Positions 41,852 through 50,440 of a stretch of 64,000 bases of DNA are shown one piece after another (positions within the stretch are counted from its first letter, which is position 1; the number at the start of each line of letters is the position of its first letter). Under the pieces are notes generated by a model. That model was not told where the DNA came from. It was given only the letters and a program-made list of their open reading frames with translations, and searched no databases. A program made the translations under genes and the position numbers. Origin of the DNA: AWTP1-13 sp963814055. Lineage in GTDB: Bacteria; Pseudomonadota; Alphaproteobacteria; Rhizobiales; Hyphomicrobiaceae. Location: contig CAWFBJ010000029.1 of NCBI GenBank assembly GCA_963814055.1, positions 1 to 64,000 of the forward strand. Direction: 5' to 3'.

Positions 41852-42028
41852 GAAACAACTCCTCCAGAACCGGATCATCGCGCACGCCGCGCGCATGGTT
41901 GCGATGATCACCCATTGAAGTCAACACGCGGTGCGACCGCGGTACGTCGGAGCTTCCATAGCATCGGTAACGGGCGGAAAAATGATCACTGCCGGTCTTG
42001 CCCGTCAGTGCGGGCCGCACAATGCCCG

Positions 42029-42805
42029 CTACGTCAGTTCCCACGCACGCGCGATGCGCTGAGCGGCCTGGCGCAGGCGCGGTACACTCTCCTTGCAGCG
42101 TTCAAGCGTCATGCGCGGCAGAGGGCCGTGCATGGTCAGTGCCGCCACCACCCGCTCGCTTGCGTCCCTGATCGGAACGGCGATCGCCACAATGCCTTCG
42201 AAATTCTCCTGGTCGTTCATGCCGTAATCCTGGGCACGCACCGTTTCCAGCTCGGCCTCGATGTCTGCCGCCCGCGTCAGCGTGCGCGACGTTCTGGAAA
42301 CGAGCTTGCGGCTCCGTAGCAGGCGCGCGCAGGCTTTTGGGTCCAGGTGCGCCAGCAGCACCTTGCCGCCCGACAGGCAGTGTGCCGGCGAGCGGTTTCC
42401 CACCTCCAAATGAATGCGCAGCGGCCATTCGCACTCGATGCGCTCGATGTAAACGTAATCGAGACCGTCGAGCACGCCGATGTTGCAGGTCTCGCCGACC
42501 TCATCGACCAGTTCCTGCATCACCGATTTGACCGGCGCCCAACGATTGTTCGACCCGAGGGCCGCGAGCGAGAGGCGTGTCAGGCGAGGGCCGACCAGGA
42601 AGCGTTCACGCGCGGGATCACGCAGCAACAAACCGCTGCTCTGCAATTGCCCCAGCAAACGATGAACGGTCTGGCGAGGCAGCCCGAGGCTCGCGGCCAG
42701 ATCCGGCAACCCGATCCCATGCGGGTGATCGGTCACGGCCTCGAGCACAGCGAGGGTCTTGCCCAATGCACTCAACCGCTGGTGGTCTTTCGCAGACCTC
42801 TGCAT
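42029..42805 (-). CDS. IclR-family transcriptional regulator
   Basis: 258 aa from ATG 42805 (minus). N-terminal winged helix (SALGKTLAVLEAVTDHPHGI, DLAASLGLPRQTVHRLLGQL) and C-terminal GAF-like effector domain (GETCNIGVLDGLDYVYIERI, NDQENFEGIVAIAVPI). IclR proteins sense small organic acids. It is divergent from the acylating aldehyde dehydrogenase gene with 226 bp between, so it is the likely regulator of that gene, the CoA ligase and perhaps xsc. Confidence 0.88.
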   Translation of the reverse strand: MQRSAKDHQRLSALGKTLAVLEAVTDHPHGIGLPDLAASLGLPRQTVHRLLGQLQSSGLLLRDPARERFLVGPRLTRLSLAALGSNNRWAPVKSVMQELVDEVGETCNIGVLDGLDYVYIERIECEWPLRIHLEVGNRSPAHCLSGGKVLLAHLDPKACARLLRSRKLVSRTSRTLTRAADIEAELETVRAQDYGMNDQENFEGIVAIAVPIRDASERVVAALTMHGPLPRMTLERCKESVPRLRQAAQRIARAWELT

Positions 42806-42829
42806 ACTGCGCTCACTCTACCTCTAGTT

Positions 42830-42854
42830 GTCGACGAAGTGCTCGGACGTCGAC
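42830..42854. promoter_or_regulatory. Paired GTCGAC half-sites, possible IclR operator
   Basis: GTCGAC occurs at 42830-42835 and 42849-42854, separated by 13 bp, between the divergent IclR and aldehyde dehydrogenase genes. IclR regulators bind dyads in such positions. No other evidence. Confidence 0.3.
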
Positions 42855-43031
42855 TGATCATAGTAGGCATTTTTGTGCAATCGCCAACGGTACTCGACAA
42901 AAATGGCGGATAACAAGGTTAGTTGACAGACGGCCGTGAGCCCAGCGGTATAGCACCGCCAATGTCGGCAGGTTAGGGACGCATGAGGTGGCCGATGCCC
43001 GGAGTTCGAAGCAGTCGAACGCAACCGGGGC

Positions 43032-44450
43032 GTGCGCGGCAGCAACGCAAAGACCGATGCAGTCGCCGCGTTGATCGCCGCAGCACGCCGTGCCATGGGC
43101 CAATTTTCCAGCGAAATCAACGCCCTAGGCCAGAGCCGTATCGACGAGGCGGTGACCGCTCTGGCCTGGTCGATTTACCGGCCAGACAACGCGCGGCGGC
43201 TGGCGGAAATCGCCGTCGAAGTGACCGGGATCGGCGACGTCGAGAGCAAGGTTATCAAGAACCAACGCAAGACCTTTGGGACATTGCGAGACCTGCTGCG
43301 CGTGAAGTCCACGGGCGTGATTGAGGAAATTCCGGAAAAAGGCCTTATCAAATACGCCAAGCCGGTTGGCGTCGTGGCTGCCATCACGCCTTCGACCAAT
43401 CCCTCGGCCACCCCCGTGAACAAGGCCATGATGGCGCTGAAGGGGGGCAACGCCATCATCATCGCGCCGCCGCCGACGGCATGGGAGGCAACCAAGCCCG
43501 CGGTCGACGGAATGCGCCGCGAGTTGGAAAAGATCGGACTGCCGGCGGACCTGGTGCAGCTCCTGCCAAGCCCCGTCACGCGAACCATGACGACCGAGCT
43601 GATGGAGCGCGCCGACCTGGTCGTGGTCACGGGCAGCCAGGTCAATGTTCGCCAGGCCTACATGTCGGGCAAGCCGGCCATCGGCGTCGGGCTGGGCAAC
43701 GCGCCGGTCATCATCGACGCGACGGCGGACCTCGACGACGCTGCGCACAAGATCATGGCGTCCAAAACCTTCGACCACGCAACGTCGTGCTCGTCCGAAA
43801 ACGCCATTGTTGTCCTCGATCAGATCTACGATCAGGCCATCGACGCCCTCAGGAAGGAGGGCGGCTATATGGCCAGCGCCGCCGAGCGGACGCGCATCGT
43901 CGAGCGGCTGTGGCTGGACGGCAAACTCAACCGTGCCGTGATCGCGCAGGGACCGGAAGCCCTCATCAAGGTGTTCGAACTCGGATCCATCGCCGAGGGC
44001 TGCAAGTTCGTTATGGTCGAGGAAACGGCCATGGGGCGGCAGCATCCGTTGTCCGGCGAGAAGCTCTCCCTCGTGCTGACCGTGTATCGCGCCAAAGACT
44101 TTGCCGACGCCAAGCGCATCGTGCGCGACATCCTGGACTACCAGGGCAAGGGTCACTCCTGCGGCATCCACACCAAGGACGCGGCCCATGCGCGAGAGCT
44201 GGCGGAGGAAATCGACGTGGCCCGCGTGCTGGTCAACCAGGCCCACACCTTCGGCAACGGAGGCGGCTTCAACAATGGCCTGCCGTTCACGCTGTCGATG
44301 GGCTGCGGTACCTGGCAGGGCAATTCACTGTCGGAGAACCTCAACTGGCGCTGCTTCGTGAACATCACGCATCTCGTCACCACTATTCCCGAGGATAAGC
44401 CGAGCGAGGAAGCGCTGTTCGGCGGCTATTGGGCAAAGTACGGGAAGTAA
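43032..44450 (+). CDS. sauS: CoA-acylating aldehyde dehydrogenase, SauS type
   Basis: 472 aa from GTG 43032, the only start codon after the upstream stop; no good ribosome site. Acylating aldehyde dehydrogenase fold: SLS-like ITPSTNPSATPVNKAMMALK (118-137), ADLVVVTGSQVNVRQAY, catalytic Cys253 in FDHATSCSSENAIVV, and HTFGNGGGFNNGLPF. The enzyme class interconverts an acyl-CoA and an aldehyde with NAD(P)H. With xsc 2.4 kb away and a CoA ligase directly downstream, reduction of sulfoacetyl-CoA to sulfoacetaldehyde (SauS of Cupriavidus) is the best reading; acetaldehyde or succinate semialdehyde are alternatives. Confidence 0.75.
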   Translation: MRGSNAKTDAVAALIAAARRAMGQFSSEINALGQSRIDEAVTALAWSIYRPDNARRLAEIAVEVTGIGDVESKVIKNQRKTFGTLRDLLRVKSTGVIEEIPEKGLIKYAKPVGVVAAITPSTNPSATPVNKAMMALKGGNAIIIAPPPTAWEATKPAVDGMRRELEKIGLPADLVQLLPSPVTRTMTTELMERADLVVVTGSQVNVRQAYMSGKPAIGVGLGNAPVIIDATADLDDAAHKIMASKTFDHATSCSSENAIVVLDQIYDQAIDALRKEGGYMASAAERTRIVERLWLDGKLNRAVIAQGPEALIKVFELGSIAEGCKFVMVEETAMGRQHPLSGEKLSLVLTVYRAKDFADAKRIVRDILDYQGKGHSCGIHTKDAAHARELAEEIDVARVLVNQAHTFGNGGGFNNGLPFTLSMGCGTWQGNSLSENLNWRCFVNITHLVTTIPEDKPSEEALFGGYWAKYGK

Positions 44451-44455
44451 ACGCC

Positions 44456-44725
44456 GTGTCGCTGCGCATCGACAAATCGTGGACGGTGCTGGCGAGCATC
44501 GAGACCGGCGATGGCCATCGCTGCGTCGATCTGTTCCGCCGGCCAGACGCTACATTCGGCTACGAGGAGTTTCGACGCGATCCCGAGGACCAGGGTGTGT
44601 GGACACCGGTGCGCTTCGCCTCTGCCTTCAGCTATGCGACCCTGGAGGATGCTCGCGCAGCCGCCACGAAGGCGGTAGCGTGGATGCGTGAAGATGACCC
44701 TGCAGCGGAGCCGGTCGCGCGATGA
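44456..44725 (+). CDS. Small protein between SauS and CoA-ligase genes
   Basis: 89 aa from GTG 44456, 5 bp after the SauS stop, with GGGAAG upstream; its stop overlaps the next ATG. Sequence: LRIDKSWTVLASIETGDGHR, VDLFRRPDATFGYEEFRRDP and a C-terminal helix (ATLEDARAAATKAVAWM). A compact beta-beta-alpha fold is plausible. Being translationally coupled on both sides it probably serves the same pathway. No family recognised. Confidence 0.65.
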   Translation: MSLRIDKSWTVLASIETGDGHRCVDLFRRPDATFGYEEFRRDPEDQGVWTPVRFASAFSYATLEDARAAATKAVAWMREDDPAAEPVAR

Positions 44726-45855
44726 ATTTCGAAGAACACGCGGCGAAACCTTTGCTGCGCGCAGCGGGCCTGGCAACGCCGAAGGGGGCGCTTGCAGCCA
44801 GTGCCGCCGAGGCTGGACGCCTTGCGGCCGAGATCGGACCGTGCGTCCTCAAGGCTCAGGTGCCGACCGGCAAGCGCGGCAAGGCGGGCGGAATCAAGCT
44901 CGCAACGGGTGCCGCCGAAGCGCAGACCGCCGCATCCGCCATCATCGGCATGAGCATCGCCGGACATCGCGTCGAGAAACTGCTGGTCGAAGCGCAGGTG
45001 CCGATTGCACGCGAGTTGTATGCAGCCGTCTTGAACGATCCCGCGTCCAAGGGACCCCTATTGCTGTTCTCGACGCGCGGCGGCATGGATATCGAAGAGA
45101 TTGCGGCCACGCACCCCGGTGAGCTGGTGCGGCTGCCCGTCGACATTCGCAAAGGGCTCGGCGCCCTTGAATTGAAAGGCGCGCTGCCGGCCGATCTGCC
45201 CTGCGATCGTGAAGACCTGGTCGATGCCCTGCTCCGCCTCTACGCAGTCTACGCCGGCAACGACGCCGAGCTTGTGGAGATCAATCCACTGGTCGTGACG
45301 AAGACCGGTGAACTCGTCGCGCTCGACTGCAAGCTGGCGATCGACGACAGCGCGCTTCCCCGCCACGAAGCACTAGCCCAGGCCGGCACGCGCGAGCAGC
45401 TGACCGAACTCGAAACCCGGGCCGGTCTCCTGGATTTAAAGTTCATCGAACTCGATGGCAGCGTGGGCGTGCTCGCCAATGGCGCGGGACTGACCATGAC
45501 GACCATGGATGCGGTGCGCCACTTCGGCGGCAGCCCGGCCAACTTCATGGAAATCGGAGGCGAGAGCTACACCAAGGCAACGCCGGCGCTCGAACTCGTG
45601 CTCTCCAACCCGCGCGTCAAGTGCCTGCTCGTCAACTTTTGCGGGGCGTTCGCGCGCACCGATGTGATGGTCGATGGCGTGATCAAGGCCTGGCTGGAGC
45701 TGAAGCCTGGCATCCCGATCTTCTTCACCATCCACGGCACCGGCGAGGACGAAGCGATCGCCATGGTCAAGGAGCGGCTCGGCATTACACCGTTTGACCT
45801 GATGGATGATGCCGTCAAAGCCGCGGTCACCGCCGCCGAGGGCGCGCGCACATGA
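44722..45855 (+). CDS. ADP-forming CoA ligase, beta (ATP-grasp) subunit
   Basis: 377 aa from ATG 44722. SucC-type ATP-grasp: NFEEHAAKPLLRAAGLATPK, VLKAQVPTGKRGKAGGIKLA, AELVEINPLVVTKTGELVAL, then the ligase region GLTMTTMDAVRHFGGSPANF and FMEIGGESYTKATPALELVL. With the alpha subunit it forms an acyl-CoA from an acid, CoA and ATP (or GTP) giving ADP. Here it follows SauS, so sulfoacetate is the inferred acid. Overlaps both neighbours by 4 bp. Confidence 0.85.
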   Translation: MNFEEHAAKPLLRAAGLATPKGALAASAAEAGRLAAEIGPCVLKAQVPTGKRGKAGGIKLATGAAEAQTAASAIIGMSIAGHRVEKLLVEAQVPIARELYAAVLNDPASKGPLLLFSTRGGMDIEEIAATHPGELVRLPVDIRKGLGALELKGALPADLPCDREDLVDALLRLYAVYAGNDAELVEINPLVVTKTGELVALDCKLAIDDSALPRHEALAQAGTREQLTELETRAGLLDLKFIELDGSVGVLANGAGLTMTTMDAVRHFGGSPANFMEIGGESYTKATPALELVLSNPRVKCLLVNFCGAFARTDVMVDGVIKAWLELKPGIPIFFTIHGTGEDEAIAMVKERLGITPFDLMDDAVKAAVTAAEGART

Positions 45856-46721
45856 TCGTCCGCGGCAGCGAAACGGTGCTCGTACAGGGCATCACCGGCA
45901 AGCAGGGCACCTTCTGGTCCGAGCGCATGCGCGACTACGGCACCAAGATCGTCGGCGGCGTGAACCCCAAGCGAGCCGGCGAGGCGCATCTGGGGCTGCC
46001 GGTGTGGGCAACCGCACGCGATGCCGCGCGGGAAACCAACATCGACGCCACGGTGATGTTCATTCCGCCGTTCGGTGTGAAGGCGGCGGCGCTCGATGCG
46101 ATCGAGGCCGGCATCGGCAAGATCGTGTGCCTGACGGAGCATGTGCCCGTGCATGACACCATGTACATCATGGCCGCAGCGCGCGAGCGAGGCACGCAGG
46201 TCCTCGGCCCCAACACAGCGGGCTGCGTTACGGTGGGCGAGTGTTTCCTCGGCTTCATGCCGGCATTCAACCCGCGCGTGTTCCAGCAAGGTCATGTCGG
46301 CGTCATCTCGCGCTCGGGCTCGCTCGGCACGCTGATCTGCCTCAACCTCGTGCAGGCCGGCCTTGGCATCTCGGCTTTCGTCGGCATCGGCGGCGATCCG
46401 ATCATCGGCACGACCACCAACGACGCGCTCGTGGCTTTCGATCATGATCCGAATACGAAGGCGGTCGCGCTGGTCGGCGAGATCGGCGGCGCCATGGAGG
46501 AAGAGGCCGCCGAATACGCGCGCACGATGCAAAAACCGATCGCGGCGTTCATTGCCGGTGCCGCCTCCCCGCCCGGCAAGCGCATGGGACATGCGGGCGC
46601 CATCGTGATGGGCGACAAGGGCAGTTATGCGGGGAAGAAGGCTGCGCTCGAAGCAGCCGGCGTGACAGTCTGCGCCACGCCGAGCGGCGTCGCCGAGGTT
46701 CTGAAGCAAGTTCGCGCCTGA
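45852..46721 (+). CDS. ADP-forming CoA ligase, alpha subunit
   Basis: 289 aa from ATG 45852, overlapping the beta subunit stop. SucD-type: CoA-binding Rossmann part VLVQGITGKQGTFWSERM, GPNTAGCVTVGECFLGFMP, GHVGVISRSGSLGTLI and the phospho-histidine His247 in RMGHAGAIV. SucD proteins of the TCA cycle read GRRMGHAGAI at this place, so the active site is intact. The acid specificity is set by changes elsewhere; context suggests sulfoacetate. Confidence 0.87.
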   Translation: MIVRGSETVLVQGITGKQGTFWSERMRDYGTKIVGGVNPKRAGEAHLGLPVWATARDAARETNIDATVMFIPPFGVKAAALDAIEAGIGKIVCLTEHVPVHDTMYIMAAARERGTQVLGPNTAGCVTVGECFLGFMPAFNPRVFQQGHVGVISRSGSLGTLICLNLVQAGLGISAFVGIGGDPIIGTTTNDALVAFDHDPNTKAVALVGEIGGAMEEEAAEYARTMQKPIAAFIAGAASPPGKRMGHAGAIVMGDKGSYAGKKAALEAAGVTVCATPSGVAEVLKQVRA

Positions 46722-46830
46722 CCCGCAATACTATAACGTAAGCTGATCACAGTTGCGCGAGCGCGGAAGGATTTGCATTCTGCGCCGTCCATAACGTGCA
46801 GCCTGCAAACAAAGATATGGGGGACGTCCA

Positions 46831-47721
46831 ATGTTCATGCGAACTGCCCTTGCCGCGGCGATCGCCGTCGTTGCAACGGCCGCCATAGGCCCAAGTCTGG
46901 CCCAGACGCCACCGCCGCCCTTTGCCACCACCAAGGTGGAGGGAACCGACAACGTCTACATCTTCCGCAACGGCAACCATCAAGCCATGTTCGTCGTCAC
47001 CAAGGCCGGCGTGATCGCCACCGATCCGGTCGCCTACGGCCGGCCGACAGGTGGACAGATCTATGTCGATGAGATCAAGAAAGTCACCAAGGCGCCGATC
47101 AAGTACCTGATCTACAGCCACCATCACTACGACCACATCGCCGGCGGCAAGGCCTTCAAGGACGCCGGTGCGCGGGTCATCGCGCATGAGCGGGCAAAGA
47201 AGCGCCTCGCTGCGCTCAAAGATCCGCACACAGTGATGCCGGACGAGACGGTGAGCGACAGAGGCCGCACGATCAAACTGGGCGGGACCACGCTCGAGTT
47301 GAAATACGTCGGCCTCAACCACTCCGACTCGACGCTGGTGATGCGCCTCCCCAAGGAGAAGATCATTTTCGTGGTCGATCTGATTCCGGTCGCATCCGTG
47401 CCGGGGCGCGGCATGATCGACTTCTACCCGCTGGAATCCGAAGACTCGATCAAGAAGATCATTGCCATGGACTGGCAGCGTCTGATCCCGGGCCATCCTG
47501 GCCCCGGCGGCAAGCTTGGCACGAAGGAGGATGCCAAAAACCTTCTCACCTTCCTGCAGGATGCTTCGAGCGAAGTGAAGAAAGCCGCGCGCGACGGGAA
47601 ATGCTGGGATGCGGCTGAGAAGGAAGTCAAGCTGCCCAAGTACGAGAATTGGGCCGGCTATCAAAACAACCTGCCCTTCGTTCTCAGGCGCTATTGTGGG
47701 CTCTGGGGCCGCGGCACTTAG
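46831..47721 (+). CDS. Exported metallo-beta-lactamase-fold hydrolase
   Basis: 296 aa from ATG 46831, with GGGGGA upstream. Signal peptide (AAAIAVVATAAIGPSLA, cleavage before QTPPP). Zinc motif SHHHYDHIAGG (His97, His99, Asp101, His102), GLNHSDSTLV and IPGHPGPGG downstream supply the remaining ligands. Members include quinoprotein-relay-like proteins, lactonases and beta-lactamases; the SHHHYDH variant fits the SoxH/relay group. The substrate is unknown. A strong terminator follows. Confidence 0.82.
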   Translation: MFMRTALAAAIAVVATAAIGPSLAQTPPPPFATTKVEGTDNVYIFRNGNHQAMFVVTKAGVIATDPVAYGRPTGGQIYVDEIKKVTKAPIKYLIYSHHHYDHIAGGKAFKDAGARVIAHERAKKRLAALKDPHTVMPDETVSDRGRTIKLGGTTLELKYVGLNHSDSTLVMRLPKEKIIFVVDLIPVASVPGRGMIDFYPLESEDSIKKIIAMDWQRLIPGHPGPGGKLGTKEDAKNLLTFLQDASSEVKKAARDGKCWDAAEKEVKLPKYENWAGYQNNLPFVLRRYCGLWGRGT

Positions 47722-47752
47722 AACGATACTTATCCTGCTGTGACAGACTGAT

Positions 47753-47787
47753 GATGCCGGCGGGCCGACCGCCGGCATCTTTTTTTT
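47753..47787 (+). terminator. Rho-independent terminator
   Basis: GATGCCGGCGG and CCGCCGGCATC form a perfect 11-bp stem with loop GCCGA, followed by eight T (47780-47787). It lies 32 bp after the hydrolase gene and ends that transcript. Confidence 0.9.
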
Positions 47788-47845
47788 GTGGTCGACGCAG
47801 CCGCCGGCATTAAGATGCCCGCAATCGCCCTCGGAGAGAACGAGC

Positions 47846-48463
47846 ATGCTCAAGGTCTATGGCCGCGCCAACTCCATCAACGTGCGCAAAGTGCTTTGGA
47901 TGCTCGAAGAGGTGGGCGAAAAGTACGAGCGCGAGGACTGGGGCCGCGGCTATCGGCCCACGGAAGATCCCGAATTCCGCAAGATCAATCCGGTTGGCGT
48001 GGTGCCCGTCATCGACGATGGCGATTTCCGGCTGCGCGAGAGCAACACCATCGTCCGCTACCTCGCCGACAAGCACGGTCGCGCCGACCTCTATCCTAAG
48101 GATCTCAAAACGCGTGCCACCATCGAGTCCTGGATGGACTGGGCCTCGACCGACTTCGGCAACGGCATGCGCCCGGTATTTCATGGGCTCATCGTCAAGA
48201 ACCCGGCGTTTGTCGACAAGGTCGAAAGCGGCGCCAAGGAATGGGCCGGACAGATGGGCGTGCTCGACGCACACCTCGCCGCTAATGGTCCCTACGTCAT
48301 GGGCAGCACTTTCACGATCGGCGACATCCCCGTCGGCCTAGTGGTCAACCGCTGGTTCTCGATCCCCTTTCAGAAGCCCGAGTTCAAGGCCGTGTCGGCC
48401 TACTACGACAGGCTTGCGCTACGGCCGCCCTACAAGGCGCATGGCCGCAACGGCACACCTTGA
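47846..48463 (+). CDS. Glutathione S-transferase family protein
   Basis: 205 aa from ATG 47846 with GGAGAG upstream. Thioredoxin-like N-terminal domain (VYGRANSINVRKVLWMLEE, Ser9 or Asn11 as catalytic candidates; NPVGVVPVIDDG with cis-proline; LRESNTIVRYLAD binding the glutathione) and helical C-terminal domain (GSTFTIGDIPVG). Detoxification or a specific thiol transfer; substrate unknown. Single gene after the terminator. Confidence 0.88.
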   Translation: MLKVYGRANSINVRKVLWMLEEVGEKYEREDWGRGYRPTEDPEFRKINPVGVVPVIDDGDFRLRESNTIVRYLADKHGRADLYPKDLKTRATIESWMDWASTDFGNGMRPVFHGLIVKNPAFVDKVESGAKEWAGQMGVLDAHLAANGPYVMGSTFTIGDIPVGLVVNRWFSIPFQKPEFKAVSAYYDRLALRPPYKAHGRNGTP

Positions 48464-48527
48464 GCTGAGCCCCGATCCAGGAAATGCCGCATTGTGCGCG
48501 CATTCCTGCACTTTGGGAGAGAGGGAT

Positions 48528-49079
48528 GTGTTGCGTCTCGCACCACTAGACGCCCGTAGGATCGGCCTAGCATTCTTTGTCTTGTGCGCGCTCATGGCGC
48601 GGGCGGAAGCGCAGGAATATTGCGTGGCCTGCACCGGGCCGTCCGCGCTCTACCGCTGCATCATCGAAGGCGCGCGGCCGGGCGGAAGTCAGCCCCTGCA
48701 GACACTCTGCACGACCGCCATGGCCAAGGAAGGCCCCCACGCCACCTGCAATGTGAAAGGCGGCACCGTTTTCGATTGCACCGGGCCGGTCAAGCGGGTG
48801 CCTTGGGCCGCCTACAACGAGCCGGGTCCGAAGGGTGCCGCAAAGGATGCGCCCAAGCTGCCAGCCTCTCAAACGCCGGCTCCGGCAGACGATCCCAATC
48901 AGCCACCTCGAACGGTGGAAGAGATGGCCAAGCGGGCGAACCAGAAAACGGCCGAGCAGATCAAGAAGGCCAACGAGGACATGAAAGACCAGGCGGAGTC
49001 GTTCGGCGACAAGGTTGGCGACACCACCAAGAAAACGTGGCGCTGCATCAGCTCGCTCTTCACGCGCTGCACCGAGTAG
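48528..49079 (+). CDS. Exported hypothetical protein with coiled-coil tail
   Basis: 183 aa from GTG 48528, with GGGAGAGAGGG upstream. Signal peptide RIGLAFFVLCALMARAEA, cleavage before QEYCV. A cysteine-rich part (CVACTGPSALYRCIIEGARP, HATCNVKGGTVFDCTGPVKR), a Pro/Ala linker, a charged helix (QKTAEQIKKANEDMKDQAES) and a final cysteine pair (WRCISSLFTRCTE). Probably periplasmic with disulphides. No family recognised. Confidence 0.68.
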   Translation: MLRLAPLDARRIGLAFFVLCALMARAEAQEYCVACTGPSALYRCIIEGARPGGSQPLQTLCTTAMAKEGPHATCNVKGGTVFDCTGPVKRVPWAAYNEPGPKGAAKDAPKLPASQTPAPADDPNQPPRTVEEMAKRANQKTAEQIKKANEDMKDQAESFGDKVGDTTKKTWRCISSLFTRCTE

Positions 49080-49099
49080 CGGTGCGATCCGGCGGCGCC

Positions 49100-49369
49100 T
49101 TAGTGGCGGCGCAGCCACTCGCGTGCCTGGCGCTGGGCTTCGGCGATTTCCGACCTGCTCATCTCGCCGGCGATCTCCATGCGGTAGCGCTTGGCTTCCG
49201 CATTGCCGCGCGCGGCCGCGAGATTGAACCACATGTGCGCACTCACCAGGTCGAGCGGAACCTCGCGCCCTACACAGTGCATCAGCCCCAGCTGAAATAA
49301 TCCATCCGGCGTGCCGCCACCCGGGGCGAACTCGACGGTCTCTACTACGCTTGCTTCAAATCGTGCCAT
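49100..49369 (-). CDS. Sel1-repeat protein, short
   Basis: 89 aa from ATG 49369 (minus). DGLFQLGLMHCVGREVPLDL, VSAHMWFNLAAARGNAEAKR and REIA-type ending are one Sel1 repeat of the kind found in short YbeQ-like proteins. Such repeats mediate protein contacts. No operon partner. Confidence 0.75.
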   Translation of the reverse strand: MARFEASVVETVEFAPGGGTPDGLFQLGLMHCVGREVPLDLVSAHMWFNLAAARGNAEAKRYRMEIAGEMSRSEIAEAQRQAREWLRRH

Positions 49370-49718
49370 GACACCGGCCTCTGTTTGCCTGGCCTCTCCG
49401 TTCGTTCGGAGAGACGCGTTGACGGGGCGCGACCGTTGGATCCAGCCGAACGGATCGGGGCGCCCGCCAGGGCAAACATGTCAAGTGCCGGATTAAATCT
49501 CGTAAATCTCGAAGCAAATTCGTCGGATGCGCGGGAGCGTGAATGTAAAGGATCCGTATCCGGCGCATTCAACCCGGAGCATTTGCGGTCACGATGGGAC
49601 ACCGGCAAGGGCCGGATTATCGTTCCATCCACCCGAGATTAACCAGGCCACACGAAACCGGCGCGACCTCTTAAGAGAGCCGCGCCGGCAAAGGTCCGGA
49701 ACTGAACTGGCGAAGGCG
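49370..49718. other. Intergenic region with hairpins
   Basis: No gene recognised in about 350 bp. Near 49598-49617 a short dyad (CCGG...CCGG) is present, and a strong hairpin lies at 49658-49688. Confidence 0.4.
49658..49688 (-). terminator. Hairpin downstream of the minus-strand GST gene
   Basis: CCGGCGCG and CGCGCCGG form a perfect 8-bp stem; the loop contains its own palindrome CTCTTAAGAG. It lies 31 bp after the stop of the gene at 49719-50429 and is followed on the minus strand by TTTCG. Confidence 0.5.
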
Positions 49719-50429
49719 TCAGGTCGGGCGCGCGCGCTGGCCAAACAGGATCTTCTGCGCTTCCTTGTCGGACGCCAGATTGTAGGCGGCAGACCGCAGG
49801 TCCTCGCCGACCTTGACCGCCTTGGCGACGGCGGGCCGGTCGCGCATGCGCTGGAACCATTTCTCCAGGTTGGGAAACTCGGCGATGTCCTGGCCCTGGT
49901 TCTTGTAGGGCCGCACCCAGGGGTAGGTGGCCATGTCGGCGATCGAGTACTCACCCGCCAGATACGGGCGATCGGTGAGGCGTATATTCAGCACACCGTA
50001 GAGCCGGTTCACTTCGTTGGTGAAGCGGTCGATGCCGTACTGGATCTTGTCTTGCGCGTAGTTGCGGAAATGGTGCGCATTGCCGGCATTGGGGCCGAGG
50101 TTGGCCATCTGCCAATACAGCCATTCGTCGACCTGGACGCGCTGGCGCTCTTCGGCAGGATAGAACTGGCCGGTCTTGCGGCCGAGATACTGCAGAATGG
50201 CACCCAACTCGAACACCGAGATCGGCCGGCCGGCGGGACCATCGGGATCGATGATCGCCGGCATCCGGTTGTTGGGCGAGATGGCCAGAAACTCCGGCTT
50301 GAACTGGTCGCCGCGGCCGATGTTGACAGGCTTGATCTCGTAGGGGAGCCCGCACTCCTCCAGCATGATGGTGATCTTGTGCCCGTTGGGCGTCGGCCAG
50401 TAGTAGACCTCGATCGGCTTCTGCGGCAT
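49719..50429 (-). CDS. Glutathione S-transferase, YfcG/YghU-like
   Basis: 236 aa from ATG 50429 (minus), with AGGAGACGG upstream. N-terminal EVYYWPTPNGHKITIMLEE (Thr/Asn near residues 13-15 as in nu-class enzymes), SPNNRMPAIIDPDGPAG and SVFELGAILQYLGRKTG; C-terminal helical domain YSIADMATYPWVRPYKNQG. Nu-class GSTs have disulphide reductase and peroxidase activity. Cotranscribed with the quinone oxidoreductase 11 bp upstream. Confidence 0.88.
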   Translation of the reverse strand: MPQKPIEVYYWPTPNGHKITIMLEECGLPYEIKPVNIGRGDQFKPEFLAISPNNRMPAIIDPDGPAGRPISVFELGAILQYLGRKTGQFYPAEERQRVQVDEWLYWQMANLGPNAGNAHHFRNYAQDKIQYGIDRFTNEVNRLYGVLNIRLTDRPYLAGEYSIADMATYPWVRPYKNQGQDIAEFPNLEKWFQRMRDRPAVAKAVKVGEDLRSAAYNLASDKEAQKILFGQRARPT

Positions 50430-50440
50430 GTCCGTCTCCT

